DNA from: Chara braunii
Lineage: Eukaryota > Streptophyta > Charophyceae > Charales > Characeae
Direction of reading: 5' to 3'
DNA length: 28,168 bases
NCBI GenBank assembly: GCA_003427395.1
Contig: BFEA01000005.1
Coordinates: 188,312 to 216,479 of the forward strand
Position numbers and translations under genes: made by a program. Positions 1 through 10,285 of the stretch are shown here, piece by piece; positions within the stretch are counted from its first letter, which is position 1, and the number at the start of each line of letters is the position of its first letter. The notes beneath the pieces are model-generated. The model saw nothing but the letters and a program-made list of their open reading frames with translations, had not been told where the DNA came from and ran no database searches.

Positions 1-732
1 ATGTCTATTGATGTTCTAGTGGGTACGGGGAACAATGGTTAGGGAAACAGGGATCTGCTAATGATGTTCTACAGGGTTGTCAAAGTCAGGAAAAATAAAA
101 ATGAAAATGTTTGTTCAGGGTGCAAAGGCTGGTGTGTCCGAAGGAGTCGGAAGCAGAATCTCATGTAGGAACAAAGTGTCCAAGTGTCTTGAAAGGGGGT
201 CNGCAGCGGTCTTGATCAGGTCTTTGGAGTAGGTGGTAGAAGCGGTCTTCAGCAGCTGTGATAGATAGAAGTCCAAGAAGCGTAGTCGTAGTGTCAAAGT
301 CCAAGTGCTAGGGTGCGTCCGGTACACGAACTGCNATGAGGTCTGATCTGGAAGCAAGGAAGTCGCAGACTGATGCAAAGATCCATGTCACAAGTTGCTG
401 CTCCCGTAAGTCCGCGAGTCGGGATGCCGGCCAATGAAACAGCATGGTGGCCAAACCAGCTGCATAATCTCCATGAACAGTGAGGCAGCAGGCCATCGTC
501 CTCGTGCGCTTGCCACTAGATCCTTTATCGCCGGCATCACGCAAGTTCACAAGCATTGGACAAGAGAGACAAGGTAGTGAAGAGGACAGATGGGACAAGG
601 CTAGGCGAGGGCAAGGGCAGATCAGACATCAGGTATGAGGGTCAAGGGAAGGGTGGACTGGGTTCAAGGGTGTGTGTAGAGCAGGGTTGCAAGGGTTTTT
701 AGCGGGGGTTTATGCCATAGTGATATAGGTAT
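1..732. other. Flank downstream of element A, no gene recognised
   Basis: This stretch lies 3' of the element A coding remnant in its minus-strand direction, so it may hold the element's 3' untranslated region or LTR. I could not find a convincing polypurine tract, LTR edge or paired LTR. Open frames here are short, contain ambiguous bases and resemble no family I know. Ns at 202, 335 and 736 show assembly uncertainty. Confidence 0.4.
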
Positions 733-1209
733 CTANGACGTAGGATTAGCACGATCATAGGCGCGGACAAGTTTCATGGTGTTCTTAAGATTAGAGAGAG
801 GTTCCCATGTGGATTCTTCGTCGGGGTATCCGGTCCATTTGACTTTGTATTCAGTGATTGGTTCCGGATGATCAGATACCTGAGTGGTTCGTCGGCCGAT
901 GATGGTTTCGACAATGAATTCAGGGCCTGTGGGTAGCATGATTGGTGGAGGTCTAGGATATGGACGGTCGGCGAACTGGAGCGGAGATTCATGGTATTCT
1001 TTTAGGTACTCGACATGGAAGACTGGGTGAACACGACTCATGTCAGGGGGAAGTTGGAGTTTGTAGTTGACGGGGGAGGTTTGTTCAATGATGGGGAAGG
1101 GACCGAGCCACTTGTTCGAGAGTTTCTTGGACAAGCCTTGTTCGGGTTCAAAGCGTTTGGCAGAAAGCCAGACTTTGTCCCCTACTTTGAATGACACGTC
1201 CCGTCTGTG
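733..1209 (-). pseudogene. Element A: Ty3/gypsy chromovirus pol 3' end (integrase C-terminal domain + chromodomain)
   Basis: This is the last part of a chromovirus pol polyprotein; the integrase would join element DNA to the host chromosome and the chromodomain would steer it to marked chromatin. Homology starts near 1209 at HRRDVSFKVGDKVWLSAKRF, the usual entry into the integrase C-terminal domain. A GPY/F-type module (LGPFPIIEQTSPVNYKLQLP) and the HPVFHVEYLKEY stretch follow. The chromodomain is well kept: EFIVETIIGRR, then EYKVKWTGYPDEESTWEP with the aromatic residues expected for methyl-lysine binding. The frame ends at a TAG at 733-735. Sequence further upstream on this strand (above 1209) stays open but matches nothing, so zinc finger, catalytic core, RT and protease are missing. 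The fragment is best called a truncated copy of a family distinct from B, C and D. Confidence 0.85.
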
Positions 1210-1330
1210 CACAGTGAAAAGGGCTCCTAGCCTCCAACACATCAAGTACATTGGGGTTCTCTCTCTCAAGGGCAAGATCTCTTTGGTTCTTCTTTTTTGA
1301 GGAGTGCATGGGACCAGGGGGACTCCTGCA

Positions 1331-1510
1331 GCCCAGACCACATAGCATCACCCACGTACCCTGCATTCTACAGCCCAGGCCAGATTGTACCATCCAGTGC
1401 GCATAGTATAGTCCACCCCACATAGTACCCCGCAGCCATACCAGCCAGTCCACATGGTACCACTCAACCCGCACAGTATCACCCACACCACCCACCCCAT
1501 ATAGTACCAT
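1331..1510. repeat. Degenerate minisatellite of CATAGTACC-type units
   Basis: The words cacatag, catagtac and cagtatcacc recur every 20-30 bases between 1331 and 1510, mixed with cagcc and ccacc stretches. The units are too diverged for me to fix an exact period. No coding signal fits here. Confidence 0.5.
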
Positions 1511-1762
1511 GTAGTGGCATGAATTGTGAGAGAAAAGAAAGACAGATAGAGGGTTGCCACATAATGCATCTAAGCCAAAAACAACGGCAGAGACACTATC
1601 TTCATGATATTGTTGTGTCCCGGGATGTGAGCACTCCCTCTGCCCCCACCGCCAAGTGCTCCACCTCTCTCCCCATATGTCATCTCCCACATCGTCTGTT
1701 CCAATCTGGTGCACCCGCTGCGGCCCTGCCTGCAGCGCACCGTTTGGCTTGTTTAATTGTTG

Positions 1763-1766
<4 letters not shown>

Positions 1767-1808
<42 letters not shown>
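1767..1808. repeat. (GA)21 microsatellite
   Basis: An uninterrupted GA run of 42 bases. It creates Ser-Leu and Arg-Glu runs in overlapping open frames, which are artefacts of the repeat. Confidence 0.97.
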
Positions 1809-1810
<2 letters not shown>

Positions 1811-2371
1811 CCTGAATATGGGTGCACAGCTTGACACGAACAAATAGAAACAAAAGGAAAGAAAAAGAAACATACCTGAGAGAACTCAGGTTGGCGTAAA
1901 TGCCCGACAAGGCCCTTTCCTGTTCCCAGCCGGTCCTCCTTTTCCCTGCCTCTCATTTCTCCTACTCCTGCTCCCGTCCCTCCGCGCAAGCCGTCCATGG
2001 AGTCGACATCCGAGAGTAGTATGCTGCCTCCACCCGAAAAAGAATTCAATTGATTAATTTAGTTTTCATTTTTAAGTACACAGAGTTCAGGAAATGCTGC
2101 TGCTAAGTGTCAGTTCTTCAACCAGCTTTCCATGCCACTCCGGCTATTATCACATTGGGAATTCCTGCACTGAATATGTCAATAAACGAGGTAAATTCCA
2201 GTCCAAGTACAAAAAATCTCAACGTCAAATTCATATTTTTATTATTTTCTTTGGTGTAAATTTGACTTTCTTTCCTATGCATTTCTTAGGTCTTGAGAGC
2301 ATGCCACGCCGCATTCCAGATTATCCAGATGCTTAAACCACCAGTACATGCCATACATCGGCCGCGCATCC
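1809..2371. other. Non-coding stretch, nothing recognised
   Basis: Unique-looking sequence that becomes AT-rich between about 2040 and 2290. I see no conserved protein motif, RNA gene or paired repeat in it. Confidence 0.4.
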
Positions 2372-2895
2372 CTGCCGACCGCCGACTCCGACCGCCGACC
2401 GTATTGCAGCCGACCAGTTGGGCCGACCGGTCGGCGGTCTGCCGAAGAGTGTAAAAATAAATAAAATAAATAAATAAACATCCACTGATTTTTTTTCAAA
2501 TCTGAGTTGGGGGCTGTACCGTGCTTGCTGAGTACAGCCCAAATCCGCTGAGAAACTCTTCGGGATGGGGGGGGATATGGGGGGGATGGGGGGGGAGTAT
2601 AGGGGGGCATACGGGTGGTATAGGGGGTATTGGGGGGCCCCGGGGGGTAATGAGGGTGTTGGGTCTGGTTTGGGGGCGGTTTGGGAGGGTGTATGGGGGT
2701 ATTGGGGGACGCTATGGGGGTGTTGGATGTGTTATTGGGGGTTCTGGACCCCAAAAAAAAATTATTTCTTTATTTTTTATTTTTTTTTTATTTTCTTTTG
2801 CGGGGTGCCGACGACCCCTGACCAGTAGGTGCCGACCAGCCGATCGGTCGGCGGGTTGGCAGCTGACCAGTCAAGGGCCGCCGACCGTCGGGGGG
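2372..2895. repeat. Candidate non-autonomous foldback element: GCCGACC-rich flanks around a G-run array
   Basis: Two GC-rich flanks (about 2372-2445 and 2806-2895) are built from repeated GCCGACC/GGTCGGC words. The left one contains the perfect 14-bp palindrome GCCGACCGGTCGGC (2422-2435); the right one has a looser version (2831-2852). Inside the left flank lies an (AAAT)n-like stretch (about 2452-2478), and inside the right flank a T-rich stretch (about 2757-2800). Between them is a G-run array. The layout resembles a foldback or MITE-like unit, but I could not define exact termini or a target duplication. Confidence 0.4.
2560..2745 (+). repeat. G-run minisatellite, quadruplex-prone
   Basis: More than a dozen runs of four or more G are spaced by short TAT, TATT or CAT linkers, all on the plus strand. 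The units are imperfect. The spacing satisfies the simple G-quadruplex rule many times over. The minus-strand reading gives a proline-rich open frame that I treat as a by-product. Confidence 0.75.
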
Positions 2896-3485
2896 TGCAA
2901 CAATGTACTTGATAGTAAAATAGCAGTACTCAATAGTAAAAAAGAGCAACACACATACATGTGCCTTCTGAATTCAGCTGATAGAGTTTCCTTTGCTTGC
3001 AGGTTTGACCTCGCAACTGCTGCACAGCACACAGGGTGATTCATGCCCAGTTGGGCAATGTATATGGAGCCAAGGATCCGCAAAGTGATGAAAAGGACTC
3101 GGATGGACAATGCAATGTCAGCAAACCATCAACAAGTAATGTACATCCAGATACATACAAAAATAGCACAATGTAGCGCAGCCGAAGACTCAAAGATATG
3201 ACCTGACCTGTCGGATATGCGACATCCCACCATACAACACATGTGAGAGAGAGAGAGGGACCGCATACACAGAAGAAAGGTCCCTCCTTGAACACGCACA
3301 TGGGGGAGATACCACGGATGAGAGGTGGGGGGAGAGGCAAGACGAAGATGGAGGCGAGGCAAAAGACCAAGATCGGGATAGCGAAGTCCAAAAATAGTCC
3401 CCTGCCGAATGTCCAACCAATGTCTGCCACAAAAATGTCGGATCAGATCCTGGGCACAATACCCGATGTAACCTCTGCCAGTAAC
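2896..3485. other. Non-coding stretch, nothing recognised
   Basis: No family motif on either strand. A short GA run at about 3245-3257 is the only simple repeat. Open frames here are unsupported. Confidence 0.4.
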
Positions 3486-3596
3486 CTCTCTCTCTCTCTC
3501 TCTCTGAAAGAAGAAGAAGAAGAAGAAGAGGAAAAAGAAGAACAGGAAGGAGGTAGGAGGGAGGAGAGATGGAGACGAAGAAGAAGAAGAAGAAGA
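3486..3596. repeat. Compound microsatellite: (TC)n then (GAA)n tracts
   Basis: A TC run (3486-3504) is followed by a GAA run (about 3506-3530) and, after a purine-rich spacer, a second GAA run (about 3576-3595). The compositional bias generates long Glu/Arg or Ser-rich open frames on both strands, which I do not count as genes. Confidence 0.9.
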
Positions 3597-4053
3597 TGTC
3601 GCCCTTCTCTCGGCCTCACCTGCAGGTATCCGCTGCCATGTACTGACCGTTGTCGCCGTCGTCGCCGTCATGTGCAGGTCGCCAGTGTGGAGCCCCAGCT
3701 ATGGCGCCAGGTAAGTATCGCCGGCGCAGGTATGGCCTCCGCCCCTCTGCCTACCTACTCCTCTACCTCTACTCCAGCGAACCGCTGTGGCGCTGGTCCA
3801 GCAGCATGTCGCCGAAGAAGTGAGCTACTCAAACTGTGTTCTGCTCAGTCGTGGCCCAGCTATAAGTAGCGCTGGGCCAGCTGGCTGTGCCTCTGTGTGC
3901 CTCTGGTCCTAGCCAAAACATGGCCTGCATATGTCCTTACCGAGCGTCCAGACCCTCCCTGCTGATGCGGCAGGTAGTGACCATATTCAGACGAAACGGA
4001 CCTGGCCCGAAAGGGCCTGCCTTCGAACAAATGAGGTCGAAGATGCGGCCTTG
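3597..4053. other. Non-coding stretch, nothing recognised
   Basis: Mixed-composition sequence with no protein family signal. It precedes the inverted repeat at 4054 and may include the LTR of element B, whose outer edge I could not locate. Confidence 0.35.
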
Positions 4054-4078
4054 GTCCGAACAGAAGGTCTGTTCGGAC
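4054..4078. repeat. Short inverted repeat (10-bp arms, 5-base loop)
   Basis: GTCCGAACAG at 4054-4063 is perfectly complementary to CTGTTCGGAC at 4069-4078. It stands in a stretch with further CCGAA/TTCGG words and, about 50 bases on, an (AAAT)n-like tract. The layout recalls the left flank of the 2372-2895 unit, though the similarity is weak. Confidence 0.6.
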
Positions 4079-4288
4079 GAACTGTAAGTCCGAAACGGCG
4101 TCTGAACAGGCAAAAATAGGACAGCAAATGAATAAATAAATAAATGAATTCTGTCTCAAATTGAAACCTGCAGCCTAAGGGCCGCCGTGGGCCTCCAGGG
4201 CGCGCGTCTGAAGACATGCGGACTGGGGGGCCCTCAGCAACCGTCGGGCCCCTGAAATGGGGTTCGAGTGCAGGCTTAGCATGTAACA

Positions 4289-4300
4289 CCCCCCCCCTCC
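4289..4300 (-). other. Element B polypurine tract and start of its 3' LTR
   Basis: On the minus strand the B reading frame ends in TAA at 4301-4303 and is followed at once by GGAGGGGGGGGG, a textbook polypurine tract for plus-strand DNA priming. The next bases, from 4288 downward, read TGTTACATG, a typical LTR start. The far end of this LTR could not be fixed. Confidence 0.6.
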
Positions 4301-5470
4301 TTATGAAGTCAAGCTGAGTCGAGGGCGAAGCTGACAATCTGATGGTGGAATATGGACGCGAGTGCGGCATGGAGCCGAAGGTACCGGCTTGCCTTGTAAC
4401 TTGCGTTCGTAACGTGTGAGAATGTCAGGGGCTGTTGCCTGAAGTTCCGCATGGGTCAACCAACGGTCAGGCTTATGGCTGCAATAGGAAAAATGTACCG
4501 AGTACTATGTCGGCCTGTTGTCGTAGCGTCGCTGGGAGATAATGTCGCCAACCTCTAGAAAATCATCTATGGAGGGTGGGTCTTGCGATCGTCGCCTGGG
4601 AAAGTCGTCGTGTTCTGCTGAAACGAACAGAGCTAACTTAGAACAATCAAAGACCAGGTAGACGAGCAAGTGGGCCGGCACCTGAATGATAAATGAAGGT
4701 CCTTCGGGTGCATCCCCAGCGGGTGCCACAATGGGCCAGGGCCCCATCCATTTTGGAAGGAGCTTGCGAGAGATATCTTGTTCGAGGCTGAATTCCGCGG
4801 CGGAGACCCAAACGAGGTCCCCGGCACAGAATGGACAAGGAAGACATTGGCGGTTGGCCTGGTCGCTTATACATTGCTGCGTCTTCGACATCTGGTCGCG
4901 TGCCTTGACAAGAAGCTCTTGCATCCAATGAATGAAGAGAAGGTGGTTGTCGCTCTCGGCCGCCCGTGGGATAATTGTGTCCAACGGAGAAGTGACCAGC
5001 GAGCCGTGCTCAAATTCAAGGGCCAGATAAATGGGCGAGTTGTATGCCAACTCGACATCCGACAGCCGCTCAACCCAATCCTCTTGGTTGGGATGGATGA
5101 GAGTGCAAAGAAGAACCTGTGCGGTTTGATGCGCCCTCTCCGTTTGGCCATCGGTTTGTGGGTGGCGAGCCAAACTCGGCTTGAGAGATGAGCCCCATCG
5201 TTTGAGGAGGGCCAACCAAAAGTCGGACATGAACCCAGTATCGCGGTCGCAAACGATCTCCTTGGGGTGGTACGAATCCAACCGGCGAAAAGAACCTCAG
5301 CCAACTCCGGTGCCTTGGCGTGATGGCGGCAAGGCAAAAACATGGCAAACTTGGTAAGTCGATCGACCACCGTGAGAATCTCATCCACACCGGTCATGTG
5401 CTTGGGGAACGGCCCGATGATGTCCATGGCAATCGCTTCCCTTCGTTGCAAGGGGACCGGAGAGAGGGGT
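4301..5470 (-). pseudogene. Element B: Ty3/gypsy integrase with chromodomain-like tail (broken)
   Basis: The fragment holds the integrase core and C-terminal domain of a Ty3/gypsy pol. The three catalytic acids are visible: D in AMDIIGPFPK, D in IVCDRDTGFMSDFW, and E in HPQTDGQTERAHQ. The C-terminal part shows KLLPKWMGPWPIV, a GPY/F-like module. A single-base frameshift lies near 5281, between LAEVLFAGW and DSYHPKEIVC. A TAG at 4505-4507 interrupts the tail, but the frame continues (for example DRWLTHAELQATAPDILTRY) to TAA at 4301-4303, giving a divergent chromodomain-like end. The upstream edge at about 5470 abuts element C head to head, so the zinc finger and RNase H are missing. The RT of what is probably the same element lies at 10286-10422 and 12005-12572. 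Confidence 0.85.
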
Positions 5471-5609
5471 TTGCCTGAGGTGTGAGGGTCAGCACTTCCT
5501 GAAGGACTGCCCTTACATGCCAGGCCCAGGCAGACAGTCAAAAACTGAAACAGACCCTGGGGACTGCAGTTCCCTCCAGTGCTGCATCTTCATCTACTCA
5601 GGTAGGTGA
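5471..5609 (+). pseudogene. Element C: C-terminal piece of gag (zinc knuckle)
   Basis: Only the nucleocapsid tail of gag survives. The knuckle CLRCEGQHFLKDC (5472-5510) follows the C-X2-C-X3-H-X4-C spacing seen in many plant Ty3/gypsy gags and would bind element RNA in the virus-like particle. The gag frame stops at TGA 5607-5609, while the pol frame, open from 5503, overlaps it in another phase. Everything 5' of the knuckle (capsid, leader, 5' LTR) is absent: the sequence switches at about 5470 to antisense integrase of element B. Compared with element D this copy has five A instead of six in the run at 5540-5544, which changes the phase between gag and pol. Confidence 0.75.
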
Positions 5610-8600
5610 ATCTGCAGCTGTTTCAGTTGAGACTAATGATGATGATGTGTTCTTGGGGACTGCGCGGGCAGCATCCTTTTGCTATGGGGATCCTGACCCG
5701 GATCAGGACCCGGGGCAGGATGAGCTTCAGTCTATTGCAGCCTTCTTCTTTCATCTGAAAGAATAGAAGAAGAGCAAGTCTGAACTCATCATGCTCCGGC
5801 CACCAGGATCACTGGGTTGTTGGACTGTGGGGCCACCAGGAACTTCATGTCTCCCAGTGCAGTTAAAAAGCTGCACTTGGGCATGAAAGTTCAGCAGTTG
5901 CAGCAACCGTTGCTGGTGCGAATTGGTGACTCTACAGTAATCAGCATCAGGGAGAAGGTCAATGGCATCCCTGTGACCTTCGATACTACAGGAAAAGTCA
6001 GACACAGTCCGAACTTTTACATCTTCCCTGAGCTTCCCTTTGACTTGGTGTTCTCCATGCAGTGGTTGAGGGCAGTCAACCCTAGGACCGACTGGCAGAT
6101 CCCTAGAGTTGAACTACCAGACAGCCAGGGGGTGTATCAGCAATGCATGATTGCTGCTGATCACCACCCTAAGACCTCCTGCTACTGCCTGAGAGCAAGG
6201 GAGTTCCATGCTCTNTCTCGCCAGTACCACCATGAGCGTCTGTTTATTGCTTTGGTCAAGCAAACAGAGGTTCCCCCTGTTTCCTGTCCTCCTGAGATAC
6301 AGCAGGTGGTAGATCAGGATGTTGATCTGATGCAGGAGCCCTTTGGACTTCCCAACCGGCCAACCAAGCATCACATCGAGCTGCTGCCTGGAGCGGTCCC
6401 TCCCAAGGGCCGCATCTACAGGATGTCCTCTGCTGAGCTTGAGGAGCTCAGAAAGCAGCTTGAGACCCTGACCAGCAAAGGCTGGATCAGACCCAGCACA
6501 TCAGAATTCGGTGCACCTGTTCTCTTTGTACCCAAAGGGAATGGCGCGTTCAGGATGTGCATTGACTACAGGGGTCTCAACAAGGTCACTAGGAAGAGTA
6601 CTGAGCCACTTCCTAGGATCGATGACCTCCTGGATATGGTGCAGGGCTGCACAGTGTTCAGCAAAGTCGACCTCAAGTCTGGCTACCACCAGATTGAGAT
6701 GGCAGAGGAGGATGTCTACAAGACAGCCTTCAAGACCAGGTATGGGACTTATGAGTTCCTGGTCATGCCATTTGGACTTTGCAATGCCCCAAGCACTTCT
6801 CAGATAGAGATGCACCGCATCTTCAGGCCTTACCTGGACAAGTTTATGGTTGTCTACCTGGATGATATCCTGGTATTCAACAAAACTGCCAGGGAACATG
6901 CGGAGCACTTGGCTCTAGTTCTTCAATCGTTACGTGACAGCCAGTACAAGATCAACAGAGAGAAATCCTCGTTTGGAGTTCCCTCTGTCATCTACCTGGG
7001 TCGTGTAATCTCTCAAGATGGCTTGGCTCCTGAAGCAGCCAAGATTGTTGCTATTCAGGAGTGGCCTCAGCCTCAGACAGTGAGGGATGTCCGGTCTTTC
7101 ATGGGTTGGGCCTCTTACTACACAAAGTTTGTCAGGAACTTTTCTGCAGTGGCTGCACCCCTGACTAACCTAACAAAAAAGGTCACTCCCTTTCTTTGGT
7201 CCCTCCACTGTCAGTTGGCCTTCACACGACTCAAGAAGGCCTTGACTCGTGCGCCTGTACTGAAGATACCTGACCCCACTCTGCCATTCATCCTGACCAC
7301 TGACGCTAGTCAATATGGCATTGGGGCAGTTCTTCAGCAGGATGATGGGAATGGTTTACGGCCTGTAGAGTTTATGAGTAAGAAGATCAAGACCCAAAAG
7401 CTCCAGGACTCCACCTACGAGAAAGAGCTTTATGCTCTTGTCTGTGCCCTGAAACATTGGAAGCACTTCCTCCTGGGCAGGCACTTCAAGACCTTTTCAG
7501 ATCACTCCACTCTACAGTGGATGAAGTCCCAGGGAGAGTTGAACGATAAGCTGGCACGGTACATTCAGTTCATCGACATGTTCGACTTTGAACTGAAACA
7601 TAAGAAGGGTTGCTACAACAAGGTAGCAGATGCCCTCTCTCGTAGACCTGACTCTTTTGCTCTGATCTCCTCTACTCACTCCTTTGGAGAGGAGACCTGT
7701 CAGACCATTGCTCGTCTACTGCCTCAGGACGAGACTTTTGGACCCATTGTCAGGAATCTGCAAGCAGATCCTAACTCTGAACCCGGCTATGCCCTGAGTT
7801 CAGACCTGCTGTATACCTGCAGCAGAGGTGAGGAGCGCTTGTGCATTCCTCACGACCAGCGGCTCAGGACACTGCTGATGTCAGAGTGTCATGATGCCCG
7901 TGGACATTTTGGGTTCCTAAAGTCTTATGCAGCCCTGTCGCAGCGCTTCTTCTGGAAGGAGATGCGGAGTGAGATGTTGCGTTATGTGGATACCTGTGAG
8001 CTCTGCCAAAGGAACAAGGTGCAGCGTAAACCTCCTTTGGGATTGCTCAAACCATTACCCATACCTAATGGCCCTGCTGAATCTGTGTCGATAGACTTCA
8101 CAGATTTAGGCAAGACCACCCCCCGTGGCATGCATTAGGTTATGGTCTGCGTGGACAGGTTCTCCAAATACACAGAGTTCATCCCCTTGCCAGAGGTAGC
8201 TAGGGTACCGGCTGTGAGAGCAGCCTTCTCTGAGAGGTGGGTCACACACCATGGACCGCCCACTTCCATTGTCAGTGATCGAGACCCCAGGTTTTGCAGT
8301 GATGAGTGGCAGTCCTACTACAAGGACTATCTGCACTCACGACTGGACATGACTTTTGGTCACCATCCTGAAGCCAATGGTTTGGCTGAAGTGATGAACC
8401 AAGTCTTATTCCAGTTGTTGCGTCCTGTCATCTCTCCAGATCAGCAGGATTGGGATCTTCACTTAGCGAGGGTACAACTCATGTATAACATGTCTGTCCA
8501 CTCCTCGACAGGGTTCAGTCCCTACCGATTAAACTGGGGACGTGAACCACGACAGCCTCTCGATGATATCATCAATAAGGCTAAGCCTGATATGACACCA

Positions 8601-9188
8601 GGCACAACATAGTTCACCAGACGCTATCGTCTAGATGTGGAAAGAGCCCGCGCGAACTTGTTCAAAGCCCAAAAGGCTATGATTGAACAAGCNAATCGCC
8701 ACAGGCGGCCTTCCCCCATCCGCACTAGTGACCATGTATGGGTGGCCAGCTCTGAGCTGTCGAGGGAGGAGGATATCGCTCCCAAGCTGTTGCCACGTTA
8801 CCTGGGTCCATGGCAGGTCCTAGATACAGTGGGCGCCGATCCCTTTGGTCCGTCGTATGTCATCGACGTCCCGCTGCATCTACGCACCTACCCGGTCTTC
8901 CATGCATCCAAGCTGCTGCATTTTACGCCAGCTGATGCATTCCCAGACCGGCCCCCTCAATTCGGTCCACCGATCCCTGGCAAGCGATATGACGTGGAAT
9001 GGATTGAGAACGAGTGGGGCACAGGCCCCGACCGGCAGTATCTTGTCAGGTTTGCTTTTCAGCCCCCTTCTGAGAACCGATGGTTCTACAGAAGAGACCT
9101 GCTCAAGACAACAAAGTCAGTTGTATTGCGATATGAAGCGGCTCAGAAGGGCAACCTTCCTCACCGTTCACCTCGCCTACACCCCTAG
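5503..9188 (+). pseudogene. Element C: Ty3/gypsy pol (protease, RT, RNase H, integrase), near-complete but broken
   Basis: Domains run in the usual Ty3 order. The protease has LDCGATRNFMSPSAV (from about 5821) with the DxGA-type active site. The RT has PPKGRIYRMS, the SKVDLKSGYHQI motif, MPFGLCNAP and VVYLDDILVF. RNase H has LTTDASQYG, KELYAL, SDHSTLQW and ADALSRRPD. The H2C2 finger has HDARGHFGF then CELC. Integrase keeps SIDFTDL, SDRDPRF and HPEANGLAEVMNQ, then the LGPWQV module and a divergent chromodomain-like tail (QYLVRF, NRWFYRRDL). From 5817 to the final TAG at 9186 the frame is broken only by TAG at 8136-8138 and 8610-8612. Upstream, a TAG at 5764-5766 and a roughly 13-base deletion near 5802 separate the start of pol from the protease. 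Compared with D this pol is better preserved and all RNase H acids remain. Confidence 0.93.
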
Positions 9189-9221
9189 CTCGGAGGTCCT
9201 CACTCCCGGGGAGGGTAAGCC

Positions 9222-10285
9222 TGCAATGACTTGCTGATTTCTACTGCCTGCGAGGCTGTACACTAACCGGTAGGGTTAGATTCGTAATTTTGTTTGGCTG
9301 AGGGCTAACCGAGAGACCTGCCTGTAAGGAAATTCACGAGGGACAGATTTGCAAATCTGGGAAAATACAGGCCCAATACTAACCCGAATTCCTATAGCTA
9401 CCCTAACTGCCGATAGCAGGCCCGGGCTACCCCTAAGACAGACAGGCCCTAAGCAACCTATGCTGCTAGACGGCCCTATAGCCTATAGTCGGGTCCGGTA
9501 GAGGCTGAGGGGCCGAAACAGCAACGGTACCGGTCGGTCNGTCAGTCCGGTCTAGGTCTAGAGAGTCTATAAATAGGTTAGGCCCATCGGTTCAAGACTT
9601 TTGGCAGTTCATTTTCTCGCGAGCAGCGTTGGAGAAGCCAAGCAAGTGGGTGGCGGTAGCTGTCTACAGGCGGCATCCTGAGACGCGCCGTGACAGCAGC
9701 CATGGTCGGCCCTCTCTGAGTCTACCATAGCTGGGGCATCCTCAGCGCATCTACCCCTGGGGGTATCTGCGTATGGCCGGGCTGTATCGAGGCTCTACAG
9801 TGGTGGTTCGTGGGTGGTGGCAGCCATAGCTGCTTGTTCCTTCGTCAGAACCATCGGCACTGAAGACTTCATCGCAAGACCTGTTCTTCATCAGGGTGGT
9901 TGGTGCTGGCCTCTGGGAGGCTGTTCTGATGCAGCGCTACTAACTGGGTGTAGGATAGAGAGTGTGGTGTGAGTTCTGAGTGTGGCGAGATACTGGAACA
10001 AACTCTGTTACGATAAGAGGGTTGAGTTGGCTCAGCATCAGTCGATTTCAATTGTTATCCTCGCAGGTTCTTTCATGTGATTGGTTGTTGGGAGTTGTGT
10101 CAGAGACTGAGGAACACTGTGTCTTCTCTCCAACTGTGCATGATTGTCTTCCGCTGCTTATCTTCACCTGTATGCAGTTTGGACTCTGTCTCCTCTCTCC
10201 CCTTCTCTTATGCATGTATGGGCATGTGTGAGACTGTCTATGTGTGAGTGGCGAGAAAATTCGTCAGACAACCAAGTTCATAACA
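9222..10285 (+). mobile_element. Element C 3' LTR
   Basis: The 1064-bp LTR begins TGCAATGACTTGCTG and ends CAACCAAGTTCATAACA, the same edges as both LTRs of element D. It is preceded by a G-rich stretch (CCCGGGGAGGGTAAGCC) that probably served as the polypurine tract. After the final CA, the sequence becomes antisense RT of element B, so the right border is a true insertion edge. The matching 5' LTR and target duplication are missing because the left end is deleted. Confidence 0.9.
9568..9575 (+). promoter_or_regulatory. TATA box in element C LTR
   Basis: TATAAATA stands about a third of the way into the LTR, at the place where a U3 promoter is expected. The D LTR has the aligned but weaker TATAAGT. 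This copy is the 3' LTR, so it could only drive reading into the flanking DNA. Confidence 0.6.

Noticed and set aside
1148-1873. 241-codon open frame on the minus strand
   Set aside because: Its N-terminal part is a Ser-Leu run from the GA microsatellite and the rest follows a degenerate minisatellite; no family motif.
2275-2754. Proline-rich open frame on the minus strand, 159 codons
   Set aside because: The Pro/Thr/Asn bias is the complement of the G-run array; flanks are transposon-like and no conserved domain is present.
3243-3869. 208-codon Glu/Arg-rich open frame
   Set aside because: Produced by GA, TC and GAA simple repeats; the end is ordinary sequence without a recognised domain.
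5764-8612. UAG recoded as glutamine in this organism
   Set aside because: The pattern at Gln positions is suggestive, but pol frames of A, C and D also end in TAG, and methyl-cytosine decay of CAG explains the stops more simply.
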